Below, piece by piece: positions 47,893 through 58,273 of a stretch of DNA of 64,000 bases. Positions within the stretch are counted from its first letter, which is position 1. Every line of letters starts with the position of its first letter. Under the pieces are notes generated by a model. That model was not told the DNA's origin, did not search any database, and saw only the letters and a program-made list of their open reading frames with translations. The stretch is from Histidinibacterium lentulum (GTDB taxonomy: Bacteria > Pseudomonadota > Alphaproteobacteria > Rhodobacterales > Rhodobacteraceae): positions 1 through 64,000 of the forward strand of contig NZ_ML119094.1 in the NCBI RefSeq assembly GCF_003789055.1, read 5' to 3'. The translations under genes and the position numbers were made by a program.

Positions 47893-50616
47893 ATGCAGAC
47901 CGTAGCCACAGCCTCACGCGCCGATCAGACACGCGCCCTGAGCCTGAGCACGATCGCCTTCACCGCCTGTTTCGCGGTCTGGACGATCTTTTCCATCATC
48001 GGTGTCGCCATCAAGGCCGAGCTTGGCCTGAATGACACACAGTTCGGCCTGCTGGTCGCCACCCCGATCCTGACCGGATCGGTCACCCGCCTGTTTCTCG
48101 GCGTCTGGACCGAAAAATACGGCGGGCGGCTGGTGTTCTCGAGCCAGATGATCCTGACGGCGCTGGCCACATGGGCGCTAACGCTCGCAGACAGCTACAT
48201 CATGTATCTGATCGCGGCCCTTGGCATCGGCCTCGCGGGCGGATCGTTCATCATCGGCGTCGCCTATGTCAGCCGCTGGTATGACGCCGGCCACCAAGGG
48301 ACCGCGCTGGGTATCTTCGGTGCGGGCAACGTCGGCGCCGCGGTCACCAAGTTCGTCGCTCCCTTCGTCATGGTCGCCTATGGCTGGCATGGCGTGGCCT
48401 ATGTCTGGGCGGCGGGGCTCGCCATCATCGGCGTGCTGTTCTTCCTGCTCGCCAAGGACGACCCTGAGCTGGTCGAGCGCCGCAAGACCGGCACCAAGGC
48501 ACCGACACTGGCGCAGCAATTCGCGCCATTGAAGAACCTCCAGGTCTGGCGCTTTTCGCTCTACTATTTCTTCGTGTTCGGTGCCTTCGTCGCGCTGGCG
48601 CTGTGGATGCCGCACTACCTGATCGACGTCTACGGCATCGATGTGCGCTTCGCTGGGATGGCGGCGGCGTCCTTCAGCCTTTCAGCCTCGTTGTTCCGCG
48701 CCTATGGCGGCGTGCTGTCGGACAAGTTTGGCGCGCGGAGGGTCATGTACTGGACCTTCGGCTTTTCCCTGCTGTTCCTGTTCATGCTGAGCTACCCGCC
48801 CACGGATTACGTCATCCAGGGCAAGGACGGTGCCATCGCCTTCTCGACACAAATGGGTCTTTGGCCCTTCATCGTCACGCTCTTCGCTCTGGGCTTCTTC
48901 ATGAGCCTCGGCAAGGCGGCAGTCTTCAAGCACATCCCGGTCTACTACCCCAAACATGTGGGCGCCGTCGGCGGTCTTGTTGGCATGATCGGGGGCCTTG
49001 GCGGTTTTGTCCTGCCGATCGCCTTCGGCGCTCTCCTCGATCTCACGGGCATCTACACGTCATGCTTTGCGCTGCTCTTCGGGCTGGTCGCTATCGCTCT
49101 GACCTGGATGCACCTGTCGATCCGCGCGATGGAGCGCGCTGCGCATGGTGAAGTGCTCGACCAGTTGCCGCAACTGCCCGAGATGCAGGACATTCACCAC
49201 CCCGAACGCACCGCCATGCCGCGCGTGCTGGAGGACTGGCGGCCGGAGGACCAACAATTCTGGGCCGAAAAGGGCCGTGCCGTTGCACGCCGGAACCTGT
49301 GGATCTCGATCCCGGCGCTTCTGCTGGCCTTCTCGGTCTGGATGGTGTGGTCGGTGGTCGTGGCTCGCTTGCCCGCCATCGGGTTCGACTTCACCCCGGG
49401 ACAGCTGTTCTGGCTGGCGGCCTTGCCGGGCCTGTCGGGCGCAACGCTCCGCATCTTCTACAGCTTCATGGTGCCGATCTTCGGTGGGCGGCTGTGGACG
49501 ACGCTGTCGACCGCTTCGCTGCTGCTGCCCGCCATGGGCATCGGATATGCGGTGCAGAACCCCGACACGCCTTACCTGATTTTCCTCGTCCTGGCCCTTC
49601 TGTGCGGCTTTGGCGGCGGCAACTTCGCCTCGTCGATGGCCAATATCGGCTATTTCTTCCCGAAGGCCGAAAAGGGCAACGCACTGGCGCTGAACGCGGG
49701 GCTGGGGAACCTCGGCGTGTCGGTCATGCAGTTCCTCGTGCCCATCGTCATCACGGCGGGTGTCTTCGGGGCACTTGGCGGGCAACCGCAGACCATGTCC
49801 GACGGCGGTCAGCTGTGGATGCAGAACGCAGGCTTCGTCTGGGTGCCCTTCATCCTCGCAGCGACCATAGCGGCCTGGTTGGGCATGAACGACATCGCAG
49901 ATGCACGCGCCAGCTTTGCCGACCAGGCAGTGATCTTCGGACGCAAGCAGAACTGGTTGATGTGCATCCTCTACACCGGCACCTTCGGCAGCTTCATCGG
50001 CTACTCGGCGGGTTTCCCTCTGCTGACGCGCCTGGCCTTTCCCGAAGTGAACGCACTCAACTACGTGTTCCTTGGGCCGCTCGTGGGGGCGCTGAGCCGC
50101 GCTGCCACCGGCTGGATCTCGGACAAGTTCGGGGGCGGTCGCGTGACCTTCTGGACTTTCGCCCTGATGATCGTCGCCACCTTCGGTGTGATCAGCTTCC
50201 TTGGATTGGGCTCCTTCGTCGGCTTCTTCGCCTGCTTCATGGCGCTCTTCTTCCTGACCGGTGTCGGCAACGCGTCGACCTTCCAGATGATCCCGGTGAT
50301 CATGGGTCGCGAAATTCCGCGCCTGATGCCGCACTTGGGTGCTGAAGAGCGCAAGCGTCAGATCGCGATGGAGTCCGGCGCGATCGTGGCCTTCACCTCG
50401 GCCATCGCGGCTTACGGCGCCTTCTTCATCCCCAAGGCCTACGGGACATCAATCGCGATGACCGGGTCTGCCGTTGGGGCGCTGTGGGGTTTCCTGATCT
50501 TCTACGTGATCTGCGTCGTCATCACCTGGGTGGTCTACACGCGCCCCGGCGGCCTTCTCCACGACATCGAACATGGCCGCACGCCGCAGGGCACCGCAGC
50601 CCAGCCCGCTGAATGA
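47893..50616 (+). CDS. narK: Fused nitrate/nitrite transporter NarK (NarK1-NarK2)
   Basis: A 907-residue protein formed by two major-facilitator transporters in tandem, each of about twelve helices. The first half (residues about 15-430) resembles NarK1 nitrate/proton symporters; the second, from about 470, resembles NarK2 nitrate/nitrite antiporters. Signature segments are GLAGGSFIIGVAYVSRWY in the first and GFGGGNFASSMANIGYFFP in the second. This fusion is known from Paracoccus and relatives. It is first in the nar operon, with GGAG before the ATG. It supplies nitrate to the cytoplasmic active site and exports nitrite. Confidence 0.95.
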   Translation: MQTVATASRADQTRALSLSTIAFTACFAVWTIFSIIGVAIKAELGLNDTQFGLLVATPILTGSVTRLFLGVWTEKYGGRLVFSSQMILTALATWALTLADSYIMYLIAALGIGLAGGSFIIGVAYVSRWYDAGHQGTALGIFGAGNVGAAVTKFVAPFVMVAYGWHGVAYVWAAGLAIIGVLFFLLAKDDPELVERRKTGTKAPTLAQQFAPLKNLQVWRFSLYYFFVFGAFVALALWMPHYLIDVYGIDVRFAGMAAASFSLSASLFRAYGGVLSDKFGARRVMYWTFGFSLLFLFMLSYPPTDYVIQGKDGAIAFSTQMGLWPFIVTLFALGFFMSLGKAAVFKHIPVYYPKHVGAVGGLVGMIGGLGGFVLPIAFGALLDLTGIYTSCFALLFGLVAIALTWMHLSIRAMERAAHGEVLDQLPQLPEMQDIHHPERTAMPRVLEDWRPEDQQFWAEKGRAVARRNLWISIPALLLAFSVWMVWSVVVARLPAIGFDFTPGQLFWLAALPGLSGATLRIFYSFMVPIFGGRLWTTLSTASLLLPAMGIGYAVQNPDTPYLIFLVLALLCGFGGGNFASSMANIGYFFPKAEKGNALALNAGLGNLGVSVMQFLVPIVITAGVFGALGGQPQTMSDGGQLWMQNAGFVWVPFILAATIAAWLGMNDIADARASFADQAVIFGRKQNWLMCILYTGTFGSFIGYSAGFPLLTRLAFPEVNALNYVFLGPLVGALSRAATGWISDKFGGGRVTFWTFALMIVATFGVISFLGLGSFVGFFACFMALFFLTGVGNASTFQMIPVIMGREIPRLMPHLGAEERKRQIAMESGAIVAFTSAIAAYGAFFIPKAYGTSIAMTGSAVGALWGFLIFYVICVVITWVVYTRPGGLLHDIEHGRTPQGTAAQPAE

Positions 50617-50680
50617 TTCAGTTGATTTCCCGGGCGGCGGAGCTCGCCGCCCGGACCCAGACACCCGAAAGGACAGCCAA

Positions 50681-53600
50681 ATGAGCCATCTGCTCGACAA
50701 ACTGAACTTCTTCCAGAGCAAGGAACTGGAGCAATTCTCCGACGGTTGGGGTCAGACCACCCGCGAGGATCGCAGCTGGGAAGACACCTACCGGAACCGC
50801 TGGCGGCACGACAAGATCGTCCGCTCGACGCACGGGGTGAACTGCACCGGGTCGTGTTCATGGAAGATCTACGTAAAATCCGGGATCGTCACCTGGGAAA
50901 CCCAACAGACCGACTATCCGCGCACCCGTGCGGGCCTGCCCAACCACGAGCCGCGCGGCTGTGCGCGGGGAGCCTCCTACAGCTGGTATCTCTATTCCGC
51001 GAACCGGGTGAAGAACCCGTTGATCCGTGGTGCGCTGATGCGGGCGTGGCGGAAGATGTGCGAGACGATGACGCCGGTGGCCGCCTGGGCCGCGATCCAG
51101 GGCGATCCCGCCCTGCGCAATTCGATCAACAAAACGCGGGGCAAAGGCGGCTTCGTGCGGGCCACCTGGGACGAAGCGACCGAGATCATCGCCGCCGCCA
51201 ACGCCTACACGGCCAAGACCTACGGGCCCGACCGCGTGTTCGGCTTCTCGCCGATCCCGGCCATGTCGATGGTCAGCTACGCCGCCGGTTCACGCTACCT
51301 GAGCCTGCTGGGCGGTACCTGCATGTCGTTCTACGACTGGTACTGCGACCTGCCGCCAGCTTCCCCCCAGACCTGGGGCGAACAGACTGACGTTCCGGAA
51401 TCGGCCGACTGGTACAATGCAGGTTTCCTGATGCTTTGGGGCTCGAACGTGCCCCAGACCCGGACACCCGACGCCCATTTCTACACCGAGGTCCGCTATC
51501 GCGGCACCAAGTCGGCCGTGGTCAGCCCCGACTATTCGGAAGCCGCCAAGTTCGGCGACATCTGGCTGAACCCGCAGGCGGGCACCGACGCGGCGCTGGC
51601 AATGGCGATGGGTCACGTGATCCTGCGCGAATTCCACCTCGACCGGCAGGCCGAGTATTTCGAGGACTACGCCCGCAAGTATACCGACATGCCGATGCTG
51701 GTTCGGCTGGATGAAAAGGACGGCCACCTTGTGCCGGGCCGGATGCTGCGCGCTGACGACTTCGACGGCAAGCTGGGCGAGGCCAACAACCCCGACTGGA
51801 AGACCGTCGCCTATGACGAGGCGTCGGGTCAGATCGTGGCTCCGAACGGGTCCATCGGGTTCCGCTGGGGCGAAGAGGGCAAGTGGAACCTCGAAGAGAA
51901 AGCGAAGGGCGCTGAAAGCAAGCTGCGCCTCAGCCAGATCATGGATGGCGATCACGATGAGGTCGTAGGCGTTAACTTCCCTTATTTCGGCGGTGCGGCC
52001 ACGGGCGATTTCGTGAAATGCGATCACCCCGAAGTGTTGACCCGGAACATTCCGGCGCGCCGCGTGAAACTTGCCGACGGGTCCGAGGTGCTGGTTGCCA
52101 CCGTTTTCGACCTCTTCTGCGCCAACTACGGTCTCGACCGGGGTCTTGGCGGTGACTGGGTGTCCAAGGATTTCAACGACGACAGCCCCTACACCCCCGC
52201 CTGGGCCGAAAAGATCACCGGCGTTGAGAGGGAGAAAATCATCGCGGTCGCCCGCGAATTCGCCGGCAACGCCGAAAAGACCCATGGCAAGTCCATGGTC
52301 ATCCTCGGGGCCGGTCTGAACCACTGGTACCACATGGACATGAACTACCGCGGCATCATCAACATGCTGGTGATGTGCGGTTGCATCGGGCAGGAGGGCG
52401 GCGGCTGGTCGCACTACGTGGGGCAGGAAAAGCTGCGCCCGCAGACCGGCTGGCAGCCGCTGGCCTTCGCGCTGGACTGGAACCGCCCGCCGCGGCACAT
52501 GAACTCGACCTCCTGCTGGTACGCGCATACCGACCAGTGGCGCTACGAGACGCTGCGCGCCGGTGAAATCCTATCGCCCACGGCACCCGAAGGCGATTGG
52601 GACATCTCCCTGATCGACTACAACATTCGCGCGGAACGGATGGGCTGGCTGCCCTCGGCCCCGCAGTTGAAAACCAACCCGCTGGAAGTGTCGAAAGCCG
52701 CGAAGAAGGCCGGCAAGGAGATCAAAGACTACGTCGCCGAACAGCTGAAATCCGGCGATCTGGAAATGTCCTGCCAGGATCCGGACGCCCCGGAAAACTG
52801 GCCGCGCAACCTGTTCGTCTGGCGGTCGAACCTTCTGGGGTCGTCCGGCAAGGGGCACGAATACTTCCTCAAGCATCTCTTGGGCACCGACCACGGGGTG
52901 ATGGGCAAGGATCTGGGCGAGGAAGGCGGCGTGATGCCGAAGGAGGCCCGCTGGCACGACGAGGCGCCGAAGGGCAAGCTCGACCTGCTGGTCTGCATCG
53001 ACTTCCGCATGTCCACGACGGCGGTGTATTCCGACGTCGTCTTGCCGACGGCCAGCTGGTACGAAAAGGACGACCTCAACACCTCGGACATGCACCCGTT
53101 CATCCACCCGCTGCAGGCGGCGGTGGACCCGGCCTACGAGTCGAAATCGGACTGGGAGATCTTCAAGTCGATCGCCCGGAAGTTCAGCGAAGTGGCGCCC
53201 GAGGTGCTCGGCGTGGAGACCGACATCGTCCAGCTGCCGCTTCTCCATGACACCGCCGCCGAACTGGCACAGGCCCATGTGAAGGACTGGAAGAAGGGCG
53301 AATGCGACCTGATCCCCGGCAAGACTGCGCCGAACTACATCGCGGTCGAGCGGGATTATCCCAACCTCTACAAGAAGTTCACCTCGGTCGGGCCGCTGCT
53401 GGAGAAGCTCGGCAACGGTGGCAAGGGGATCAACTGGGACACCAAGACCGAGGTCAAGCATCTGCGCGATCTGAACGGCATCGTTCAAGATGAGGGCGTG
53501 TCCAAAGGCCAGCCGAAACTCGAAACCGCCATCGACGCGGCCGAGATGATCCTGATGCTCGCCCCGGAAACCAACGGCGAAGTGGCCGTGAAGGCCTGGG

Positions 53601-54439
53601 AAGAACTTGAGAAGCCCACGGGGCAGCACCATACCCACCTCGCGGAGGGCGCACATCACACCAAGATCCGCTTCCGCGACATCGCCGCGCAACCGCGCAA
53701 GATCATCTCGTCGCCCACCTGGTCGGGGATCGAAAGCGAAGATGTCTGCTACAACGCGGGCTACACCAACGTCCACGAACTGATCCCGTGGCGCACCCTG
53801 ACGGGCCGCCAGCAGCTCTACCAGGATCACGAATGGATGCGCGCCTTCGGCGAAGGGTTCGTCAGCTATCGTCCGCCGGTGGACCTCAAGACGATCACTG
53901 CAGCCGTCAACAACGACGCGGCTGAGGGCAGCCCGCACGTGGTGCTTAACTTCATCACGCCCCACCAGAAATGGGGCATCCACAGCACCTACACCGACAA
54001 CCTGCTGATGCTGACGCTGAACAGGGGCGGCCCGGTGGTCTGGATGTCCGAGGTGGACGCGAAGAAAGCCGGGCTGGTCGATAACGACTGGGTCGAGGCC
54101 TACAACACCAACGGCGCGCTGACCGCGCGGGTGGTGGTGTCCCAGCGCATCAAGCAGGGGACGCTGTTCATGTATCACGCGCAGGAAAAGATCGTGAACA
54201 CGCCCGGCTCGGAAAAGACGGGCAATCGCGGCGGCATCCACAACTCGGTGACCCGCGCCACACTGAAACCCACGCACATGATCGGCGGCTATGCGCAGCT
54301 GTCCTACGGCTTCAACTACTACGGCACCGTGGGCAGCAACCGCGACGAGTTCGTGATCGTGCGGAAAATGAAGAAGATCGACTGGCTCGACAAACCCGCA
54401 AGCCGGTCCGCAACCCAGAACGTGGAGGCAGCGGAATGA
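50681..54439 (+). CDS. narG: Respiratory nitrate reductase alpha subunit
   Basis: A 1252-residue molybdenum bis-MGD enzyme, the catalytic subunit of membrane-bound nitrate reductase. The FS0 [4Fe-4S] ligands include H51 (THGVNC), C55, C59 and C94 (RGCARG). The molybdenum-ligand aspartate lies in SFYDWYCDLPPASPQTWGEQ. Length and motifs match functional NarG. It reduces nitrate to nitrite on the cytoplasmic face with electrons passed through NarH from NarI. The start MSHLLDKLNFF follows GAAAGGA. Confidence 0.97.
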   Translation: MSHLLDKLNFFQSKELEQFSDGWGQTTREDRSWEDTYRNRWRHDKIVRSTHGVNCTGSCSWKIYVKSGIVTWETQQTDYPRTRAGLPNHEPRGCARGASYSWYLYSANRVKNPLIRGALMRAWRKMCETMTPVAAWAAIQGDPALRNSINKTRGKGGFVRATWDEATEIIAAANAYTAKTYGPDRVFGFSPIPAMSMVSYAAGSRYLSLLGGTCMSFYDWYCDLPPASPQTWGEQTDVPESADWYNAGFLMLWGSNVPQTRTPDAHFYTEVRYRGTKSAVVSPDYSEAAKFGDIWLNPQAGTDAALAMAMGHVILREFHLDRQAEYFEDYARKYTDMPMLVRLDEKDGHLVPGRMLRADDFDGKLGEANNPDWKTVAYDEASGQIVAPNGSIGFRWGEEGKWNLEEKAKGAESKLRLSQIMDGDHDEVVGVNFPYFGGAATGDFVKCDHPEVLTRNIPARRVKLADGSEVLVATVFDLFCANYGLDRGLGGDWVSKDFNDDSPYTPAWAEKITGVEREKIIAVAREFAGNAEKTHGKSMVILGAGLNHWYHMDMNYRGIINMLVMCGCIGQEGGGWSHYVGQEKLRPQTGWQPLAFALDWNRPPRHMNSTSCWYAHTDQWRYETLRAGEILSPTAPEGDWDISLIDYNIRAERMGWLPSAPQLKTNPLEVSKAAKKAGKEIKDYVAEQLKSGDLEMSCQDPDAPENWPRNLFVWRSNLLGSSGKGHEYFLKHLLGTDHGVMGKDLGEEGGVMPKEARWHDEAPKGKLDLLVCIDFRMSTTAVYSDVVLPTASWYEKDDLNTSDMHPFIHPLQAAVDPAYESKSDWEIFKSIARKFSEVAPEVLGVETDIVQLPLLHDTAAELAQAHVKDWKKGECDLIPGKTAPNYIAVERDYPNLYKKFTSVGPLLEKLGNGGKGINWDTKTEVKHLRDLNGIVQDEGVSKGQPKLETAIDAAEMILMLAPETNGEVAVKAWEELEKPTGQHHTHLAEGAHHTKIRFRDIAAQPRKIISSPTWSGIESEDVCYNAGYTNVHELIPWRTLTGRQQLYQDHEWMRAFGEGFVSYRPPVDLKTITAAVNNDAAEGSPHVVLNFITPHQKWGIHSTYTDNLLMLTLNRGGPVVWMSEVDAKKAGLVDNDWVEAYNTNGALTARVVVSQRIKQGTLFMYHAQEKIVNTPGSEKTGNRGGIHNSVTRATLKPTHMIGGYAQLSYGFNYYGTVGSNRDEFVIVRKMKKIDWLDKPASRSATQNVEAAE

Positions 54440-55962
54440 GAGTTCGTGCGCAAATCGGCAAGGTCCTGAACCTCGACAAATGCATCGGGTGTCACACCTG
54501 CTCGGTCACCTGCAAGAACGTGTGGACGACGCGCGAAGGTGTCGAATACGCGTGGTTCAACAACGTCGAGACCAAGCCCGGCACCGGCTATCCGACGGAC
54601 TGGGAGAACCAGAAGCGCTGGAACGGCGGCTGGGTGCGCTCGGCCTCGGGCAAGCTGCATCCCAAGCAGGGGTCGAAATGGCGGATCCTGGCGAACATCT
54701 TCGCCAACCCGGCCATGCCCGAGATCGACGACTACTACGAGCCGTTCGATTTCGACTACGACCACCTGAAATCGGCGCCCGACATGACCGCGTTCCCGAC
54801 CGCGCGCCCCCGCTCGAAGATCACCGGCGAGCGGATGGAGAAGATCGAGAAGGGTCCGAACTGGGAGGAAATCCTCGGCGGCGAATTCTCGAAGCGGTCT
54901 CAGGACTACAACTTCGATCAGGTGCAGAAGGACATTTATGGAGAGTATGAAAACACCTTCATGATGTATCTGCCGCGCCTGTGCGAGCACTGCCTTAACC
55001 CCACCTGTTCCGCCTCCTGTCCCTCGGGCGCGATCTACAAGCGCGAGGAGGACGGCATCGTTCTGATCGACCAGGAGAAGTGCCGCGGCTGGCGGATGTG
55101 CGTCTCGGGCTGCCCCTACAAGAAGGTCTATTACAACTGGGACACCGGCAAATCCGAGAAATGCACCTTCTGCTATCCGCGGATCGAAAGCGGCCAGCCG
55201 ACGGTCTGCTCGGAAACCTGCGTCGGGCGCATTCGCTATCTGGGCGTGATCCTTTATGACGCAGACAAGATCGAAGCTGCGGCCAGCGCCGAGCGCGAGA
55301 CCGATCTCTACGGCGCGCAGCTCGACGTCTTCCTCGACCCGAACGACCCCGAGGTGATCGCCGCGGCGCGCCGTGACGGCGTGCCCGAAGACTGGATCGA
55401 GGCGGCGAAGGTCAGCCCGGTCTGGAAGATGGCGATGGATTGGAAGGTCGCCTTCCCGCTGCACCCGGAATACCGGACGCTGCCGATGGTGTGGTACATC
55501 CCGCCGCTCAGCCCGATCCAGAACGCCGCTCAGGCGGGCCAGATCGCGATGAGCGACCAGATGCCCGACGTCCGCTCCCTGCGCATCCCCGTCAAATACC
55601 TCGCCAACATGCTGACGGCGGGCGACGAGGAGCCCATCGTTCACGCCCTCGAACGCATGTCGGCGATGCGGCTCTACATGCGGGCCCTCAGCGTTGACGG
55701 CGTGCGCGACGAGGCGATTGCCGCCCGGGTCGGCATGTCCGGTCGGGTGATCGAGGACATGTACAAGATCATGGCCATCGCCGATTACGAGGATCGTTTC
55801 GCGATCCCCACGGCGCACCGGGAACAGAACGAGCATGGCGCCGACATCCGCGGCGGCTGCGGCTTCACCGACGGCAACGGCTGTTCCACCGGCGAGGCGG
55901 GCAAGACGACGCTCTTCGGCGGCAAGAAAAAGAAATTCGCCCTTCCGCAGGAGACCTTCTGA
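54436..55962 (+). CDS. narH: Respiratory nitrate reductase beta subunit
   Basis: A 508-residue iron-sulfur subunit with four clusters. The first cysteine group CIGCHTCSVTCKN begins at residue 16; others are CEHCLNPTCSASCPSG, CRGWRMCVSGCPYKK (tryptophan in the group gives a 3Fe-4S cluster) and CTFCYPR with a later CSETCVGR. It conducts electrons from NarI haems to NarG. It overlaps narG by ATGA. Confidence 0.97.
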   Translation: MRVRAQIGKVLNLDKCIGCHTCSVTCKNVWTTREGVEYAWFNNVETKPGTGYPTDWENQKRWNGGWVRSASGKLHPKQGSKWRILANIFANPAMPEIDDYYEPFDFDYDHLKSAPDMTAFPTARPRSKITGERMEKIEKGPNWEEILGGEFSKRSQDYNFDQVQKDIYGEYENTFMMYLPRLCEHCLNPTCSASCPSGAIYKREEDGIVLIDQEKCRGWRMCVSGCPYKKVYYNWDTGKSEKCTFCYPRIESGQPTVCSETCVGRIRYLGVILYDADKIEAAASAERETDLYGAQLDVFLDPNDPEVIAAARRDGVPEDWIEAAKVSPVWKMAMDWKVAFPLHPEYRTLPMVWYIPPLSPIQNAAQAGQIAMSDQMPDVRSLRIPVKYLANMLTAGDEEPIVHALERMSAMRLYMRALSVDGVRDEAIAARVGMSGRVIEDMYKIMAIADYEDRFAIPTAHREQNEHGADIRGGCGFTDGNGCSTGEAGKTTLFGGKKKKFALPQETF

Positions 55963-56666
55963 TGCTGGACCGTTCCCTGAAAGCCCTGTCGCTGATCCTG
56001 AGCTATCCCTCGCGGGAACTTCAGGAGGCGATGCCCGAGATCGGGACAATTCTTGCTTCCGATCCTCGCATCGCCACCGATACACGCGCTGCGCTGCGCT
56101 CGTTGACCGATGGCTTCGCAGACGCCGACCTCTACGATCTGCAGGAGAGCTATGTGATGCTCTTCGACCGCTCGCGGACGCTGTCGCTCAATCTCTTCGA
56201 GCACGTTCATGGCGAAAGCCGGGACCGCGGCGGTGCAATGGTCAGTCTGATCGAGACCTACCGGGCAGGCGGGTTCGAGCCCGCCACAACGGAACTGCCG
56301 GATCACCTGCCGGTGCTGCTGGAATTCCTGTCGACGCGTCCCTTCGCAGAAGTGCAGGAAACCTTGGCGGACGCGGCGCATATCCTCGATGCTCTCGCGG
56401 CCCGGCTCGTCCGGCGCGACAGCGGATATGCCGCCGCGTTCGCCGCTCTTTTGCAGCTGTCAGGTGACAAGGCAAACGCCGAAGCGGTGGCCGACATGCT
56501 GGCCCAGCCCGATGATGATCCGACCGACCTCGCGGCGCTCGACGCTGTCTGGGAGGAAACGGAAGTCACCTTCGGCCCCGATCCGAACGCCGGTTGTCCG
56601 CAGGTCCGCGACATGCTCGCGGCGATGGACAAACCGACCCCGCAACAATCGAACAGGAGTGCATGA
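55962..56666 (+). CDS. narJ: Nitrate reductase assembly chaperone
   Basis: A 234-residue NarJ of the TorD/DmsD chaperone family (LSLILSYPSRELQEAMPEI, ESYVMLFDRSRTLSLNLFEHVHGESRDRG). It binds the NarG N-terminus and assists insertion of molybdenum cofactor and Fe-S cluster before membrane attachment. It shares one base with the narH stop (TGATG). Confidence 0.95.
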   Translation: MLDRSLKALSLILSYPSRELQEAMPEIGTILASDPRIATDTRAALRSLTDGFADADLYDLQESYVMLFDRSRTLSLNLFEHVHGESRDRGGAMVSLIETYRAGGFEPATTELPDHLPVLLEFLSTRPFAEVQETLADAAHILDALAARLVRRDSGYAAAFAALLQLSGDKANAEAVADMLAQPDDDPTDLAALDAVWEETEVTFGPDPNAGCPQVRDMLAAMDKPTPQQSNRSA

Positions 56667-56667
56667 C

Positions 56668-57453
56668 ATGTTCGGCGACTTCGACATCAACTTCGTCATC
56701 TTCGGGGTCATGCCCTATGTCGCGCTGACGATCTTCCTGGTGGGATCGATCGTGCGTTACGAGCGGGACCCCTTTACCTGGAAGAGTTCCTCGAGCCAGC
56801 TTCTGCGCCGAAAGCAGTTGATCTGGGGCTCGATCCTTTTCCACGTCGGCATCCTGACCGTGTTCTTCGGTCACCTCGTCGGCCTCTTCACGCCGATCTG
56901 GGTGCTGGATGCCATCGGCATTCCCTATGCGCTCAAGCAATGGATGGCGGTGCTGATCGGCGGCCCGGCTGGCATCGCCGCCCTGATCGGATCGACCATG
57001 TTGATCCATCGCCGCCTGGTCGATCCGCGCATCCGCGTGACATCGACTTTCCCCGACATCCTGATCATGGTCCTGATCTGGCTGCAGCTGGCCATCGGCC
57101 TGCTGACGATCACCCAGACGCTGCAACACATGGACGGGTCGGAAATGGTCCGTTTCATGACCTGGTCGCAGAGCGTGGTCAGCTGGAACATCAACGCCTG
57201 GGTCACCGTCGTCGACGTGCACTGGCTCTACAAGCTGCACATCTTCCTCGGTCTCATCATCACGGCGCTGTTTCCGTTCACGCGGCTCGTCCACATCTGG
57301 TCCGGTTTCGCCGCGCCGTTCCGCTACCTGCTGACGCGGCCCGGCTACCAGATCGTGCGGTCGCGCCGCCACCGTCCGCTGGAAGAACGCCGCCGCGCCT
57401 ATGACAAGGTGCAAGCCAAACGCGGTCCTACCGCCACGACGCCAGCGGAGTGA
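56668..57453 (+). CDS. narI: Respiratory nitrate reductase gamma subunit
   Basis: A 261-residue di-haem cytochrome b subunit with five transmembrane helices. Haem-ligating histidines are in SILFHVGILTVFFGHLVG and VHWLYKLHIFLGLI. It oxidises quinol at the periplasmic side and passes electrons to NarH. AGGAG lies eight bases before the ATG, one base after the narJ stop. Confidence 0.97.
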   Translation: MFGDFDINFVIFGVMPYVALTIFLVGSIVRYERDPFTWKSSSSQLLRRKQLIWGSILFHVGILTVFFGHLVGLFTPIWVLDAIGIPYALKQWMAVLIGGPAGIAALIGSTMLIHRRLVDPRIRVTSTFPDILIMVLIWLQLAIGLLTITQTLQHMDGSEMVRFMTWSQSVVSWNINAWVTVVDVHWLYKLHIFLGLIITALFPFTRLVHIWSGFAAPFRYLLTRPGYQIVRSRRHRPLEERRRAYDKVQAKRGPTATTPAE

Positions 57454-57458
57454 GCCAG

Positions 57459-58253
57459 ATGAACGTGGCCCTGTTTCCCGATGTCGTCGTGAACGGCGAA
57501 ACCATCCCCTCGGCGGCAATCGCCGCCGAGGCCCAGAACCACAGCGCCCCCAAAGACAAGCCGGGGATCGCCTGGCGCAAGGCGGCGCAGGCGCTGGCGA
57601 TCCGTACGCTGCTCTTGCAGGAGGCAAAACGGCGCGGGTTGACGCCCGACCCGCTCGAGCTGGCGCCGGGGCGGTTCGAGACGGACGACGAAGCCCTGAT
57701 CCGCGCCTTGCTGGACGAGGCGCTGGTGATCGAACCCGTCGGTGAAGAGGCCGTGCGCGGGGAATGGGACAAGGACCCCGCCCGATATCGTTCGGCACCG
57801 CTCTGGGATGTCTCGCACATCCTGTGCGCCTGCGATCCGCGCGACGAAGCCGAGTGCGCCGCGGCCGAGGCACGGGCCGTTACCCTGCTGGCGCGACTCG
57901 ACGGCGATGCCAAGGGATTTGCCGCTGCCGCGCGCGAAAGCGATTGCGGTTCGAAGGCTTCTGGCGGCCATCTGGGTCAGCTTGGCCCCGGTGACACCGT
58001 GCCGGAGTTCGAGGCAGCCCTGCGCTCCCTGACCGAAGGGGCCGTGACCCCGGCGCCCGTGTTGTCGCGCCACGGCTGGCATATCATCCGACTGAATGCC
58101 ACGGCGCCGGGGCAGGTGCTGCCCTACGACACCGTTCGGCCGAAGATCGCGCAGGCGTTGGAAAAGGCAGCCTGGGCGCGCGCCTCGCGCGCCTTCGTGG
58201 AGAGCCTCGGTCAACGGGCGCAGATCTCCGGCGCAAGCCTGACGCCGATCTGA
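57459..58253 (+). CDS. Parvulin-type peptidyl-prolyl isomerase
   Basis: A 264-residue PpiC-type isomerase. The parvulin domain spans roughly residues 115-225, with VSHILCACDPRDEAECAAAEA, ESDCGSKASGGHLGQLGPG, VPEFEAALRSLTEG and SRHGWHIIRL. There is no signal peptide, so it acts in the cytoplasm, probably on NarG/NarH folding as in other nar operons (NarV/NifM-like arrangement). A GTG nine bases earlier overlaps the narI stop, but GGAG favours the ATG at 57459. Confidence 0.9.
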   Translation: MNVALFPDVVVNGETIPSAAIAAEAQNHSAPKDKPGIAWRKAAQALAIRTLLLQEAKRRGLTPDPLELAPGRFETDDEALIRALLDEALVIEPVGEEAVRGEWDKDPARYRSAPLWDVSHILCACDPRDEAECAAAEARAVTLLARLDGDAKGFAAAARESDCGSKASGGHLGQLGPGDTVPEFEAALRSLTEGAVTPAPVLSRHGWHIIRLNATAPGQVLPYDTVRPKIAQALEKAAWARASRAFVESLGQRAQISGASLTPI

Positions 58254-58273
58254 ACCACGCGAAAGGACGTGTG

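Noticed and set aside
49060-50334. 424-codon open frame antisense to narK
   Set aside because: Complement of transmembrane helices in a GC-rich gene; very His/Gln/Glu rich, no family.
52571-55500. Long antisense open frames over narG and narH
   Set aside because: They mirror the coding strand of strongly conserved subunits and show no motif.
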